Source: Oleiagrimonas soli (GTDB lineage Bacteria > Pseudomonadota > Gammaproteobacteria > Xanthomonadales > Rhodanobacteraceae). From it: a stretch of 64,000 bases of DNA. The notes under the pieces were generated by a model that worked only from the letters and a program-made list of their open reading frames with translations, was not told the DNA's origin and ran no database searches. The stretch is from positions 2,232,861-2,296,860 of the forward strand of contig NZ_KN196470.1 of NCBI RefSeq assembly GCF_000761445.1. The letters run 5' to 3'. Positions 11,700 through 23,395 of this stretch are shown here, piece after piece. Each line of letters opens with the position of its first letter. Position 1 is the stretch's first letter. Position numbers and translations under genes: made by a program.

Positions 11700-12200
11700 T
11701 CAGGCGGTCAGGGTTTGCCGCACCCCGTCGAGCGCCGCCGCCACGGTCTGCCGTCGCACGGCGTCCCGGTCGCCCTCGAAATGGAACAGTTCGGCACGTG
11801 CATAACCGCCGCGTCGCTTCCAGCCGATCCACACGGTGCCGACGGGCTTGTCCTCGGTGCCGCCGCTGGGTCCGGCGATGCCGGTGACCGCCACCGCAAC
11901 GCCCGCGCCCAGATGCGCCAGCGCGCCGGCGACCATCTCCAGCACGGTCTCCTCGCTGACCGCGCCGGTCGCTTCCAGCGTGCGCGGATTGACGCCGAGC
12001 AGCGCCTCCTTGGCCTCGTAGCTGTAGGCCACCACGCCGCACTCGAACCAGGCCGAGCTGCCCGGCAGGTCGGTCATGATCTTGGCGATCCAGCCGCCGC
12101 TGCACGATTCCGCGCTGACGAGCATGAGATTGGCGGCCATCAGATCGTGCGCCACGGCGCGGGCGCGCTGCTGCAGATCGGCTTCGCTGGGGATGTTCAA
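11700..12200 (-). CDS. pncC: CinA-C / PncC nicotinamide-nucleotide amidohydrolase
   Basis: Deamidates NMN to nicotinate mononucleotide in NAD salvage; the family is also called the CinA C-terminal domain. Conserved motifs are [47 protein letters not shown] and a helical C-terminus. A TTG start at 12198-12200 is preferred, because GGAG sits 7 nt upstream and the 166-residue length matches stand-alone PncC; the longer frame upstream is not family-like. The gene is divergent from mutS and upstream of recA, a common linkage. Confidence 0.92.
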   Translation of the reverse strand: MNIPSEADLQQRARAVAHDLMAANLMLVSAESCSGGWIAKIMTDLPGSSAWFECGVVAYSYEAKEALLGVNPRTLEATGAVSEETVLEMVAGALAHLGAGVAVAVTGIAGPSGGTEDKPVGTVWIGWKRRGGYARAELFHFEGDRDAVRRQTVAAALDGVRQTLTA

Positions 12201-12363
12201 CGGTGTACTCCGACGCGTGAAGGCCGCATGGTCCACCCGGCGGCCGGACACCGATCGTACCGCCGACCGCACGCAACGCGGAAAACGCATCGCGGCATGC
12301 AGGCGACGCCCGGTCGCGGGTAGACTGGGCGACTCACTCGAATCCGCACCCACCGCCCGCCGC

Positions 12364-14943
12364 ATGAACAAAGACGATCTCGCCGGCCACACCCCGCTGA
12401 TGCGCCAGTACCTGTCGGCCAAGGCCGAGCATCCGGACGTGCTGCTGTTCTTCCGCATGGGCGATTTCTACGAGTTGTTCTACGACGATGCGCGCAAGGC
12501 CGCGCGCCTGCTCGACATCACCCTGACCCAGCGCGGTCAGTCGGCGGGCGAACCGATTCCGATGGCCGGCGTGCCGCATCACGCGGCGGAAAACTACCTC
12601 GCGCGGCTGATCAAGCTCGGCGAGTCGGTCGCCATCTGCGAACAGATCGGCGACCCGGCCGCGAGCAAGGGTCCGGTCGAGCGCAAGGTGGTGCGCATCG
12701 TCACGCCCGGCACGGTCACCGACGAGGCGCTGCTGGAACAGCGTCGCGACAACCTGCTGCTGGCCATCCACGCCGACAAGCAGGGTTACGGCCTAGCCTG
12801 GGTCGACCTGACCGCCGGACGCTTCCTGCTGACTGAGGTCGCCGACGCCGAGGCGCTGGGCGCGGAACTGGCGCGCCTGACGCCGGCCGAGACCCTGGTC
12901 AGCGAGGACGTGCGCTGGGACGCCCGCGTCAGCGCTCTGCCCGGTCTGCGCAAGCGGCCGCCGTGGCACTTCGACAGCGACAGCGCGCGGCGCGAACTGA
13001 ATCGCTTCTTCGGCACCCGCGATCTGTCCGGCTTCGGCATCGACAACCTGGATCGCGCCATCGGCGCGGCCGGCTGCCTGCTGGCCTACGTCGAGGAAAC
13101 CCAGAAAAGCGCCCTGCCGCACCTGACCGGCCTGGCCGCCGAGAACGCCGGCGAAACCATCGCCATGGACGCCGCCACGCGCCGCAACCTGGAACTGGAC
13201 ACGCATCCGGAAGGCCGCCGCGAGCACACCCTGCTCGGCGTGCTCGACGAAACCGTGACGCCGATGGGCGCGCGCCTGCTGCGACGCTGGCTGCACCGCC
13301 CTCTGCGCGGACGCGAGCCGCTGCGCAAGCGCCACCAGGCCATCGGCGCGCTGCTCGACCAGCGCCGGGTCGAAGCGCTGCGCGAGGACCTGCGCGCCAT
13401 CGGCGACCTCGAACGCATCCTCGCCCGCGTCGCGCTGCGCTCGGCGCGACCGCGCGACCTGTCCACGCTGCGGGATGGACTGGCGGCCGCCCCTTCGCTG
13501 CGCGAGAAGCTGGCCGATCTGGACAGCCCGCTGCTGCACGAACTGGTCGAGCGCATCGGCGACCACGCCGACACCTGCGCGCTGCTGCAGCGCGCGATCG
13601 TCGAGCGACCGCCGGTGCTGACCCGCGACGGCGGCGTCATCGCCGACGGCTTCGACGCCGAACTCGACGAACTGCGCCAGCTGTCCGAACACGCCGACCA
13701 GTTCCTGGTCGAACTGGAACAACGCGAGAAGGCCGCCACCGGCATCGCCACGCTGAAGATCGGCTACAACCGCGTGCACGGCTACTACATCGAGATCAGC
13801 AAGGCGCAGTCGGACAAAGCGCCCACGCATTACACGCGCCGCCAGACCACCAAGAACGCCGAGCGCTACATCACCGAGGAACTCAAAACCTTCGAGGACA
13901 AGGTGCTGTCCGCGCGCGAGCGCAGCCTAATGCGCGAACGCGCGCTGTACGAGGAACTGCTGGACACGCTGGCGACCGATCTCGTGCGCCTGCGCGACGC
14001 CGCCGAGGCGATGGCGGAGCTCGATGTGCTGGCCGACCTGGCCGAGCGCGCCGAGACGCTGAACTGGTGCGCGCCGGTGCTCGACGATGCGCCCGGCATG
14101 CACATCGAAGCCGGCCGTCATCCGGTGGTCGAGCGCGTGCGCGACGAACCGTTCGAGCCCAACGACCTGGCCTTCGACGACGCCCGACGCATGCTGGTCA
14201 TCACCGGCCCGAACATGGGCGGCAAGTCCACCTATATGCGCCAGAACGCGCTGATCGCGCTACTCGCGCACATTGGCAGCTACGTGCCAGCCAGCGCGGC
14301 GCGGATCGGTCCCATCGACCGCATCTTCACCCGCATCGGCGCCGGCGACGACCTGTCGCGCGGCCAATCCACCTTCATGGTGGAAATGAGCGAAACCGCC
14401 AGCATCCTGCACAACGCCACCGCGCAGAGCCTGGTGCTGATGGACGAAGTCGGCCGCGGCACGTCCACCTACGACGGCCTGGCCCTGGCGCGCGCGGCGG
14501 CGGTGCATCTGGCTTCGCACAACCGCGCCTTCACTCTGTTCGCCACGCACTATTTCGAGCTGACCGAACTGGCCGGCGAGATCGACGGCGTGGTCAACGT
14601 GCACTTGGACGCCGTCGAGTACGGCGAGCAACTGGTGTTCATGCACGCGGTGAAGGAAGGCCCGGCCAACCGCAGCTTCGGCCTGCAGGTTGCCGCCCTG
14701 GCCGGTCTGCCCAAGGCTGTCATCGCCGATGCGCGGCGCACGCTGGAACAGTTGGAACAAGGCATGCACGCCTCCGTGTCCGCGCCGCCGCACCGCGCCA
14801 AGGCCGAAGCCTCGCCGCAAATGGGGCTGTTCGCCCCGCCCGCGCCCTCGGCCGTGGATCGCGCCGTGGCCGAACTCGATCCCGACGCCCTGAGTCCCCG
14901 CGAGGCGCTCGAAGCGCTGTATCGCCTCAAGCAGCTGGACTGA
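12364..14943 (+). CDS. mutS: DNA mismatch repair protein MutS
   Basis: Dimeric mismatch sensor that recruits MutL. With the ATG at 12364 ([20 protein letters not shown]) the product is 859 residues, close to E. coli MutS. The mismatch-contacting motif [11 protein letters not shown] is near residue 29-39, Walker [10 protein letters not shown] near 615, Walker [17 protein letters not shown], and the signature [12 protein letters not shown] follows. The C-terminal dimerisation tail ([16 protein letters not shown]) is intact. The frame is open upstream of 12364, but that sequence overlaps pncC and is not MutS-like. Confidence 0.97.
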   Translation: MNKDDLAGHTPLMRQYLSAKAEHPDVLLFFRMGDFYELFYDDARKAARLLDITLTQRGQSAGEPIPMAGVPHHAAENYLARLIKLGESVAICEQIGDPAASKGPVERKVVRIVTPGTVTDEALLEQRRDNLLLAIHADKQGYGLAWVDLTAGRFLLTEVADAEALGAELARLTPAETLVSEDVRWDARVSALPGLRKRPPWHFDSDSARRELNRFFGTRDLSGFGIDNLDRAIGAAGCLLAYVEETQKSALPHLTGLAAENAGETIAMDAATRRNLELDTHPEGRREHTLLGVLDETVTPMGARLLRRWLHRPLRGREPLRKRHQAIGALLDQRRVEALREDLRAIGDLERILARVALRSARPRDLSTLRDGLAAAPSLREKLADLDSPLLHELVERIGDHADTCALLQRAIVERPPVLTRDGGVIADGFDAELDELRQLSEHADQFLVELEQREKAATGIATLKIGYNRVHGYYIEISKAQSDKAPTHYTRRQTTKNAERYITEELKTFEDKVLSARERSLMRERALYEELLDTLATDLVRLRDAAEAMAELDVLADLAERAETLNWCAPVLDDAPGMHIEAGRHPVVERVRDEPFEPNDLAFDDARRMLVITGPNMGGKSTYMRQNALIALLAHIGSYVPASAARIGPIDRIFTRIGAGDDLSRGQSTFMVEMSETASILHNATAQSLVLMDEVGRGTSTYDGLALARAAAVHLASHNRAFTLFATHYFELTELAGEIDGVVNVHLDAVEYGEQLVFMHAVKEGPANRSFGLQVAALAGLPKAVIADARRTLEQLEQGMHASVSAPPHRAKAEASPQMGLFAPPAPSAVDRAVAELDPDALSPREALEALYRLKQLD

Positions 14944-15020
14944 GCGTCACACCACGGACAGCGTAGCGTCACGGTGCCTCTGGCATGCTGTGAGCGACAG
15001 GTTGCCGTTCCGCAGCAGCC

Positions 15021-15057
15021 ATAGCCAAAAACTATGGCGTGTATTGGAACAATCGAA
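15021..15057 (+). promoter_or_regulatory. OxyR-type binding site upstream of katG
   Basis: The sequence reads ATAG-N7-CTAT (15021-15035), then a 7-nt gap, then the degenerate half ATTG-N7-CGAA (15043-15057). This matches the established tandem OxyR pattern ATAG-N7-CTAT-N7-ATAG-N7-CTAT, with the upstream dyad perfect. It lies 180 bp before the katG start in an otherwise empty 293-bp gap. OxyR control of katG is well known; oxyR itself is not in this window. Confidence 0.72.
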
Positions 15058-15083
15058 TTCCATCAATCGCTGCGCACGCGTAG

Positions 15084-17396
<2,313 letters not shown>

Positions 17397-17420
17397 ACCG
17401 ACATCCGCAAGCGTCACACC

Positions 17421-17453
17421 AAAACGGCAGGCCGCGCGGCCTGCCGTTTTTTC
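17421..17453 (+). terminator. Intrinsic terminator after katG
   Basis: A perfect 12-bp inverted repeat (ACGGCAGGCCGC and GCGGCCTGCCGT, 17424-17447) is flanked by A-rich sequence before and TTTTTTCTTT after. It can act in both directions and would also end the convergent gene at 17480. Confidence 0.9.
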
Positions 17454-17479
17454 TTTGTCCCCAGGAAAAACCGCCGCGC

Positions 17480-18859
17480 TCAGATGGCGAGCCAGAGGTA
17501 CAGATACGTCGCATCGTTGCCGCTGGCATTGCGTCCCGCGCCATCGATGTTGTGCACCAGCCCGCTGAACTTGGTGTACCAGGTGTACTGCAGGCCGACA
17601 CGCACGTTCACGTACGGCTGCTTCCACGAATCGGACTTTCCGAACGGGTTGTAGTCGAACTCGACGATGCCGCCCTGCGTGTTGGGCGAACCGTTGTTGC
17701 CGTACAGCGCCGGGTCGTTGCTGCCGTCGTAGACGAACTGCGCCAGGCTCACGCCGTAGGTGTTCTGGTACCAGTAGCTGCCTTTGAGGTTGAACGAATC
17801 GAGCGTGTTCCGCAGATGCGTGGAACCGCCATCGAGAAACGTGTTGTTGAGCGTCTGCCGTTCGTGCACGTACAGGGCGTTGGCGGTGAAGATGTGGTCG
17901 TTGCGCTGGTATTCGTAGTCGCCCGTCAGGCCGACATCGTTGTAGTCGTCGGTCGGCCCGGGCAGCGGAATCGTCCGACCGTTGGCATCCTCGCCCACCG
18001 CGCCGCGCTGGACGTCGAACAGGAAGCCGCCCAGCGTGAAATCGCCATTGGGAACGGCGTGGGTGTAGGTCAGTCGCGCATACGGCGCGACCCCGGACAG
18101 TTTGCCGTCGTAGCCGGCGTTGACCTTGTTGGTCCAGGCCACCGACAGCGACCGGTAACCGCCCGCTTCCAGATACCACGCGCCATCGATCTGGGTGTAG
18201 CCGGTGACGCCGATCGACTGCCCGCCGATGCCGTCCAGCAAGATCGGTGCGGCCGGCGCGCCCGGCGCCAGGTCCGAACTCATGTACGGAAACATCCATG
18301 CCGGCGCGCTGTTGAACACGTCGCTGACGGTCGGATTGTTGTTCAGCGAGATGCCCCACACGCCGCCGTGATCGCCGTGACTGAACGGCCGCGCGTAGCG
18401 CAGATCGACGTTGTCCCATCCCAGCAGACCGCCCACCTCGGAATACGTGGCCTGCGCGAACACGCCGGCGTGCTCGCTGATCCGGCCGGCGACGAAGACC
18501 GAGGCCTGATCCAGCGAGAAGTTGTCGTTGGACTTGTACGGCTTGCCCAGATCGGCCGGATCCTGCAGCTGACCGGTATGCAGGAAGGATTCGACCATCA
18601 TCGCGGACAGCGGCGGATCGACCTCGTCGCCCACCTTCATGGTGTAGCCGTTGAGCTTGAAGACGCGCCCGAAGGCCGTCAGCTCGGGGCCGAACGCGCC
18701 GACATGGCAGGACGAACAGGGCTGATGAGTCTGTCGTGCGTACGCCGGCACCGCGAATGCCGCGCCTGCGTGCAGCAAGGCCCAGACTGCGGGCAAAGCC
18801 GCCCAACCCAGGGACCGGAGAACGCGGGACCGGTTTCCCATCGCTGTGTGCATCTTCAT
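17480..18859 (-). CDS. Exported c-type cytochrome / beta-barrel protein
   Basis: The 459-residue product from ATG 18857-18859 (GGGGAG 7 nt upstream) has a Sec signal peptide (cleavage near AFA-VPAY, about residue 36). A single haem-c motif CSSCH follows at 48-52. The rest alternates aromatic and polar residues (GLTGDYEYQRNDHIFTANAL, VNVRVGLQYTWYTKFSG) and ends in an aromatic-rich strand (YLYLWLAI), the style of an outer-membrane beta-barrel. I infer a haem carried at the periplasmic mouth of a porin-like barrel. Substrate and redox partner are unknown. It is convergent with katG. Confidence 0.7.
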   Translation of the reverse strand: MKMHTAMGNRSRVLRSLGWAALPAVWALLHAGAAFAVPAYARQTHQPCSSCHVGAFGPELTAFGRVFKLNGYTMKVGDEVDPPLSAMMVESFLHTGQLQDPADLGKPYKSNDNFSLDQASVFVAGRISEHAGVFAQATYSEVGGLLGWDNVDLRYARPFSHGDHGGVWGISLNNNPTVSDVFNSAPAWMFPYMSSDLAPGAPAAPILLDGIGGQSIGVTGYTQIDGAWYLEAGGYRSLSVAWTNKVNAGYDGKLSGVAPYARLTYTHAVPNGDFTLGGFLFDVQRGAVGEDANGRTIPLPGPTDDYNDVGLTGDYEYQRNDHIFTANALYVHERQTLNNTFLDGGSTHLRNTLDSFNLKGSYWYQNTYGVSLAQFVYDGSNDPALYGNNGSPNTQGGIVEFDYNPFGKSDSWKQPYVNVRVGLQYTWYTKFSGLVHNIDGAGRNASGNDATYLYLWLAI

Positions 18860-19056
18860 GTTTGGACTCCCCGAAGAGATGCTGCGGAACGATGCGCGCA
18901 TCCCGACTTCCGCGTGAGGGCATGGTGACGTTGCCCGTATTCGACGTACGCAGACGCGGAAGATGACCACGACATCGCCACGGGGCGGCATCGCATCGTT
19001 GTTCGCTCATAAAAAGCGATACGACGCAATACAACTTTCAGGATAGTCAGAAGCCA

Positions 19057-19091
19057 GTGGGCCGCCTTGATCGACGTCAAAAGCGGCCCAC
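19057..19091 (-). other. Long hairpin downstream of the trans-sulfuration gene
   Basis: Arms GTGGGCCGC and GCGGCCCAC (9 bp, perfect) enclose an inner TTGA/TCAA stem. It lies 42 bp past the end of the gene at 19133 on the minus strand. There is no T-tract, so it is a possible Rho-dependent end or RNA-stabilising structure and not a textbook terminator. Confidence 0.5.
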
Positions 19092-19132
19092 ATGCATGTC
19101 GACGTGTCGCGGGAGCGGGGCCCGCCGAAGGT

Positions 19133-20317
19133 TCACGCCACCTTGGCGCCCACCGATGCCTGCAGCGCATCGCGCAGGTCGTTCCAGATGTCCTCGACAT
19201 GCTCGATGCCGACGGACAGGCGCAGCATGCCCGGCGTGATGCCACATTCGGCCTGCGTTCCGGCATCCAGCGTGCGATGGGTCAGACCGGCCGGGTGCTG
19301 GATCAGCGTGTCCACCGAGCCCAGGCTCACCGCCGGCGTCGCCAGCCGCACCGCCGCCATCACCTGCGCGGCGGCGGCATGACCGCCGAGCACCTCGAAC
19401 GCCATCAGACTGCCTGGACCGCGCATCTGTGTGCCCACCAGGCGCGCATTGGCGTCCTCGCGCAGCCCGGGATAGCTGACCTTGGCCACCAGCGGATGCG
19501 CCGCCAGGCGCGTCGCGATCTCGATGGCATTGGCCTGCGCCTTCTCCACCCGCAGCGCCAGCGTCGGCAGACCGCGATGCAGCAGGTAGGCACCCAGCGG
19601 ATGCAGCAGACCGCCGGTCGCCGCGCGCACCTGACGCAGCGACTTGGCCCAGTCGTCGTCGCAGGCCACCACACCGGCGATGACGTCGCCATGCCCGCCG
19701 AGGAACTTGGTCGCGCTGTGCATCACCAGTCGCGCGCCCTGCTTCACCGGCTGCTGCAGCACCGGCGTGGCGAAGGTGGAATCGACCAGCACCGGCACGT
19801 CGCCCGCGGCCTTCACCACGGCAGCGATGTCGATCAGCTCCAGCGTCGGATTGGCCGGCGTCTCGATCATCACCAGCGCGGTGTCCGCATCGACCGCCTC
19901 GGCGATCTCGCTGGGCTTCACCCAGCGCACCGGAATCCCGAGCAGACCGGAATCGAGCAGGTGGTCGCTGGTGCCGTAGACCGGGCGCACTGCCAGCACA
20001 TGCTGGCCGCGCTGACCGGCGGCCAGCAGGCAGGCCGACAGCGCCGCCATGCCGGAACCGAAGGCGACCGCGTCGGTGGTGCCTTCCAGTTGCGCCAGGG
20101 CCTGCTCGAAGCGCGCCACGGTCGGATTGTGCAGACGCGCGTAGATCGGATTCTCGGCGTTGGCCTTACCGCCGACCAGCGCATCGAAACTGGCGGTGCC
20201 GACGCCGAGATCGCGCACCGGGTAGGTGGTCGACAAATCCAGCGGCGGCGCGTGCACACTCAGTTCGGCGAAGTCCTCGCGACCGGCGTGGACGCCGAGG
20301 GTTTCGGGATGCGACAT
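19133..20317 (-). CDS. PLP-dependent trans-sulfuration enzyme (methionine or cystathionine gamma-lyase type)
   Basis: A 394-residue Cys/Met-metabolism PLP enzyme. The PLP lysine is in [13 protein letters not shown], the active-site tyrosine region in [10 protein letters not shown], and [13 protein letters not shown] is the family start motif. It would cleave the C-S bond of methionine, cystathionine or cysteine to an oxoacid and ammonia; motifs do not settle the substrate. The divergent Lrp-family gene 97 bp away recalls mdeR-mdeA of Pseudomonas putida, which favours a catabolic gamma-lyase. It could also be a cystathionine gamma-synthase or lyase. Confidence 0.85.
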   Translation of the reverse strand: MSHPETLGVHAGREDFAELSVHAPPLDLSTTYPVRDLGVGTASFDALVGGKANAENPIYARLHNPTVARFEQALAQLEGTTDAVAFGSGMAALSACLLAAGQRGQHVLAVRPVYGTSDHLLDSGLLGIPVRWVKPSEIAEAVDADTALVMIETPANPTLELIDIAAVVKAAGDVPVLVDSTFATPVLQQPVKQGARLVMHSATKFLGGHGDVIAGVVACDDDWAKSLRQVRAATGGLLHPLGAYLLHRGLPTLALRVEKAQANAIEIATRLAAHPLVAKVSYPGLREDANARLVGTQMRGPGSLMAFEVLGGHAAAAQVMAAVRLATPAVSLGSVDTLIQHPAGLTHRTLDAGTQAECGITPGMLRLSVGIEHVEDIWNDLRDALQASVGAKVA

Positions 20318-20414
20318 GGCGATGGCCTCAGGTTCGGAAAGAGAGGCCCATGCTAGAATTTAAATCGAATGAGTTTCCGCTTGATCGAACTTTATTTCGC
20401 AAAGGGCGCAAAAC

Positions 20415-20879
20415 ATGCAACTGGACCGAATCGACTTCGCCCTGCTCGACGCTTTGCGAAAGAACGCTCGGCTGCCCAACAAGACGCTGGCCGACAAAGC
20501 CGGCGTGGCACCGTCGACCGCGCTCGAACGCGTGCGTCGTCTGCGCGAAGCCGGCGTGATCCAGGGCTACCACGCCGAGATCGATCCGCAGGCGCTAGGC
20601 ATCGGGCTGCAGGCCATGATCAGCGTGCGCCTGGAACGCCACGCGCGCACCGACGTCGCCGCCTTCGACACCTACCTGAAGACGCTGCCCGAAGTGCTCA
20701 GCTTCTGGCATGTCGCCGGCGGCAACGACTTCCTGGTGCATGTGGCCGTGCGCGACAGCCAGCGCCTGCGCGACTTCGCTCTGGACGCCTTCACCACGCG
20801 CAAGGAAGTCGCGCACATCGAGACCAACCTCATCTTCAGCTTCCAGCGCAACGCGCGACTGCCGACGCCGCCGCGCTGA
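20415..20879 (+). CDS. Lrp/AsnC-family transcriptional regulator
   Basis: 154 residues: an N-terminal winged HTH (IDFALLDALRKNARLPNKTLADKAGVAPS), then a RAM ligand-binding domain (LEVLSFWHVAGGNDFLVHVAV type). The start ATG is 20415. It is divergent from the PLP gamma-lyase gene with a 97-bp AT-rich gap (TAGAATTTAAATCGAA) that must hold both promoters. It is likely a local amino-acid-responsive regulator of that enzyme. The P. putida MdeR-MdeA and enterobacterial DecR cases are precedents. The effector is unknown. Confidence 0.9.
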   Translation: MQLDRIDFALLDALRKNARLPNKTLADKAGVAPSTALERVRRLREAGVIQGYHAEIDPQALGIGLQAMISVRLERHARTDVAAFDTYLKTLPEVLSFWHVAGGNDFLVHVAVRDSQRLRDFALDAFTTRKEVAHIETNLIFSFQRNARLPTPPR

Positions 20880-20889
20880 AGCAGCGTCT

Positions 20890-22137
20890 TCACTGCTTGC
20901 GTGCAGGCTGACGCTTGATCCACGCCGCGATGTCGTCGATGACATGCGTATCGACGTGCGCCGGCACGAGGTAGTCCTTGACCGAACGCGTCTTGCCGGC
21001 CGGCATGAACAGATGGCTCAACCCCGGATAGGCCTTCAGCGTCACCCGCGGATCGTGCGCGAACACCGCCTCCCAGCGCGCGAAGTCATGCTGCGGCGAT
21101 ACCTGGAAATCCGCGCCGCCTTGCAGGAACAGCATCGGCATGCGCAGGGCGCGCGCTGTACGTACCTGATCGTAATCGTGCAGGCTCATCCAGTACGACT
21201 GAGGAATGCCCATGAACTTGCCCGCCGGCGGATGTCCCGCCTGGGCCGTATCCAGCGTCTTGCGCTCGGCCTCGACGGCTTGCTTCTGAGCGACGATCTG
21301 CGCCGGCGACATGCCTGTCGCTGCGCCCAGGTCATCGATCTGCTCGTCGACCACCGCAAGCAGCGATCGCGCCGGGGCCGCGAGCATGACCAGACCCGCC
21401 ACCTGCGGCACCTGCCGGCCGATGCGCGGCGCCATCATCGCGCCGAGACTGTGACCGAGCACGAACACGCGGTTGGCATCGACGTGCGGATCGGCGCGCA
21501 GATCACGCAGCGCCGCGACCGCATCGTTCGTCACCTCGTCGTCGATCGACATCGACGACAGGTTCGCCGACTTCGTTGGATAGGCATAGGTGCGCTTCTG
21601 GTAGCGCAGCGATGCGACGCCGTGCGCGGCCAACCCCTGCGCCAGATCGCGGAACGGCTTGTTGGGCCCGATGCTCTCGTCGGCATCCTGCGGGCCGGAA
21701 CCGGCCAGCATCACCACCGCCGGGAACGGCCCCTTGCCCTTGGGCAGCGTCAGCAACGCCGGCAGCGGACCGAATGGCGAAGGCACCTGTGTGACTTCGC
21801 TATGCCCCCAGGGGCCGGACGCGGCGTGGACGACGTGAGCGGCTGCGACTTCTGGCCGGTCCTTGTCCGGCACGATGCGCAACGAGGCGATGTCCATCTT
21901 CGCATCGCAGCGCACCTGCATCTGCAGCCAGCGACGGGCGAATCGCAGCGGCGTCACGACAACACCGGACTCGATGCGCGGCGACTGCCCCGCCGCCTTG
22001 GCGTCGTGCGGACCGAACATCATCGCCAGCCGCTCGCTCCACAACTGCCCGAGCTGGTCGGCAGGCACGGCCTGACGCATCTTCGCATCGAAATGGCGAG
22101 TCGCCGCCGTGTAGTTTCCGGTCTGCAGGGCCTGCAA
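20890..22137 (-). CDS. DUF3887 plus alpha/beta hydrolase, body of a nonsense-interrupted gene
   Basis: The 415-codon open part holds a DUF3887-like N-terminal domain (GNYTAATRHFDAKMRQAVPAD) and an alpha/beta hydrolase domain: nucleophile Ser in GHSLGAMMAP, oxyanion region LAGSGPQDAD, and catalytic His in GLSHLFMPAGK. Such proteins are normally exported. Here the in-frame sequence upstream (22144-22230) encodes a good signal peptide with its own ribosome-binding site, but TAA at 22144-22146 separates it from the body. The TTG at 22137 has no ribosome-binding site, so expression would need reinitiation or readthrough. It may be a recent pseudogene. Confidence 0.75.
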   Translation of the reverse strand: MQALQTGNYTAATRHFDAKMRQAVPADQLGQLWSERLAMMFGPHDAKAAGQSPRIESGVVVTPLRFARRWLQMQVRCDAKMDIASLRIVPDKDRPEVAAAHVVHAASGPWGHSEVTQVPSPFGPLPALLTLPKGKGPFPAVVMLAGSGPQDADESIGPNKPFRDLAQGLAAHGVASLRYQKRTYAYPTKSANLSSMSIDDEVTNDAVAALRDLRADPHVDANRVFVLGHSLGAMMAPRIGRQVPQVAGLVMLAAPARSLLAVVDEQIDDLGAATGMSPAQIVAQKQAVEAERKTLDTAQAGHPPAGKFMGIPQSYWMSLHDYDQVRTARALRMPMLFLQGGADFQVSPQHDFARWEAVFAHDPRVTLKAYPGLSHLFMPAGKTRSVKDYLVPAHVDTHVIDDIAAWIKRQPARKQ

Positions 22138-22143
22138 CAGCGC

Positions 22144-22230
22144 TTACGAACGCTGCAGGCACGAGGGTGCGGCCTGCACCGCCAGCGGCAGCGCCGCGAG
22201 CAGCATGCCGATACGCGCAACAAGCTTCAT
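22144..22230 (-). pseudogene. Signal-peptide leader cut off by an ochre stop
   Basis: ATG 22228-22230 is preceded by AAGGAG at an 8-nt spacing. It encodes MKLVARIGMLLAALPLAVQA, then eight more residues, then TAA as codon 29. The next codon continues in the same frame straight into the hydrolase domain (ALLQALQTGNYT). A single substitution in a sense codon explains the break. No frameshift is involved. Confidence 0.75.
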
Positions 22231-22278
22231 CGGTAGGTCTCCTTGAGTCATGAGTGAGTGCGCGGCCGAAGCTTCGCG

Positions 22279-22929
22279 TCAGTCCTGCGGCGGCCCCTCG
22301 ACGCGCCGATAGATGACGTACGAGTACAGCGCCGGGAACAGCGCCACCGTGACGATCAGAATGAAGGCCAGCACGTGCGGCATGCCGAGCAAGGTGCCGA
22401 TGAGCACCACCGCGCCCAACAGCACGAACAGCCAGCCGCCCAGACGATGCGTGCGCTCCCAGGTCGCTTCGCTGGCGATGGTCCACGGCGTGCGGATGCC
22501 GATGAAGAAGTTGCGCCGCAGCTTGCCCATGTAGTTGCCCAGGATCATGAACAAGGCGCCAAGCCCGAGCATCGCGACCTTCGGCATCGGCAACGGATAC
22601 CCGGCACCGACCAGCAACATGCAGATGCCGAGCACCAGCACGAAGCCCTGCAGCACCAGCATCAGACCGAAGTACACCGGTGCGAACGAGCCGACACGGA
22701 AGCGATTCGGCGAAACGGCCGCCAGCAGCACGCTCAGCAGCGCGACGACGGCCACGCTCAACATCGGAAACAGCGCCGCCCAGAATCGCGGCATGGTGCC
22801 GTCCACCTGGCCTTCGAGGTTCCAGTGCGAAGGCACCCGCGCCGGCAGCTGCGGCCAGAGCCAGAACGCCACGGCCGCGCCGATGACGAGGAAGATTGCC
22901 GTGATGAACAGCGTGCGATGGAATTTCAT
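22279..22929 (-). CDS. SdpI-family membrane protein (DUF1648)
   Basis: 216 residues with about six membrane segments: TM1 at 7-25, followed by the DUF1648 motif LPARVPSHWNLEGQVDG, then SdpI-type repeats including NYMGKLRRNFFIGIRTPWTIAS and WERTHRLGGWLFVLLG. SdpI in Bacillus gives immunity to the SdpC toxin and controls the repressor SdpR by membrane sequestration. Its start overlaps the stop of the upstream ArsR-type gene by 4 bp (ATGA), so the two are translationally coupled. No SdpC-like toxin gene is nearby, so the immunity role is open. Confidence 0.88.
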   Translation of the reverse strand: MKFHRTLFITAIFLVIGAAVAFWLWPQLPARVPSHWNLEGQVDGTMPRFWAALFPMLSVAVVALLSVLLAAVSPNRFRVGSFAPVYFGLMLVLQGFVLVLGICMLLVGAGYPLPMPKVAMLGLGALFMILGNYMGKLRRNFFIGIRTPWTIASEATWERTHRLGGWLFVLLGAVVLIGTLLGMPHVLAFILIVTVALFPALYSYVIYRRVEGPPQD

Positions 22930-23213
22930 GATGGATCTCTCCGCGCGTTGCGCGATGGGAACAGGTCGAACAGCATCCGCGCCAGGTCTTCAAACACGGT
23001 GCTGTTGAGGGAATAGACGATGTACTGGCCGCGACGCTCGGTGCGCACCAGATCGGCCCGCTTCAGCACCGCGAAATGGTGCGAAAGCGACGCCGCGCTG
23101 ATGTCGAACGACTCGCCGATCTCGCCGGCCGTCAGCGCGCCGTCCTGCAAGCGCTTCAGGATCGCGCGCCGGGTCGGGTCGGCCATGGCCTTGAAGACTT
23201 CCTGCTGTTTCAT
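22926..23213 (-). CDS. ArsR-family regulator, SdpR-like autorepressor
   Basis: 95 residues, a winged HTH with MADPTRRAILKRLQDGALTAGEIGES and the recognition helix ISAASLSHHFAVLKRADLV. There are no ArsR metal-ligand cysteines, which fits the metal-independent SdpR subgroup. It is first in a two-gene operon with the SdpI-like gene. A perfect 9-bp inverted repeat lies across its promoter, so it probably represses itself. Confidence 0.9.
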   Translation of the reverse strand: MKQQEVFKAMADPTRRAILKRLQDGALTAGEIGESFDISAASLSHHFAVLKRADLVRTERRGQYIVYSLNSTVFEDLARMLFDLFPSRNARRDPS

Positions 23214-23239
23214 GAAGGTGTCCGGCTGGGTACGTTTAT

Positions 23240-23268
23240 ATATTTAGACAAATATCTAAATATTGCAA
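23240..23268 (-). promoter_or_regulatory. Promoter and operator of the sdpR-sdpI pair
   Basis: A perfect inverted repeat ATATTTAGA-N6-TCTAAATAT spans 23240-23263. On the minus strand a -35 box TTGCAA (23263-23268) and a -10 box TAAATA (23241-23246) are spaced 16 bp and lie over the repeat, about 30 bp before the start codon. A dimeric ArsR-type repressor bound here would block RNA polymerase directly. Confidence 0.75.
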
Positions 23269-23395
23269 GTGGCATCGAATGAACCGCTGTTGTCGATGAC
23301 GCAGCGGATGTCGGAAGACGGTTTGTCGCCCCTGTCACGCACTGCGGCATGACGACCATTCACTGCACCGGACGCCTGTGCCACACTTGCGCGTC

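Noticed and set aside
12076-12363. Longer N-terminus for MutS from 12076
   Set aside because: It overlaps pncC antisense and has no MutS-like sequence before [15 protein letters not shown].
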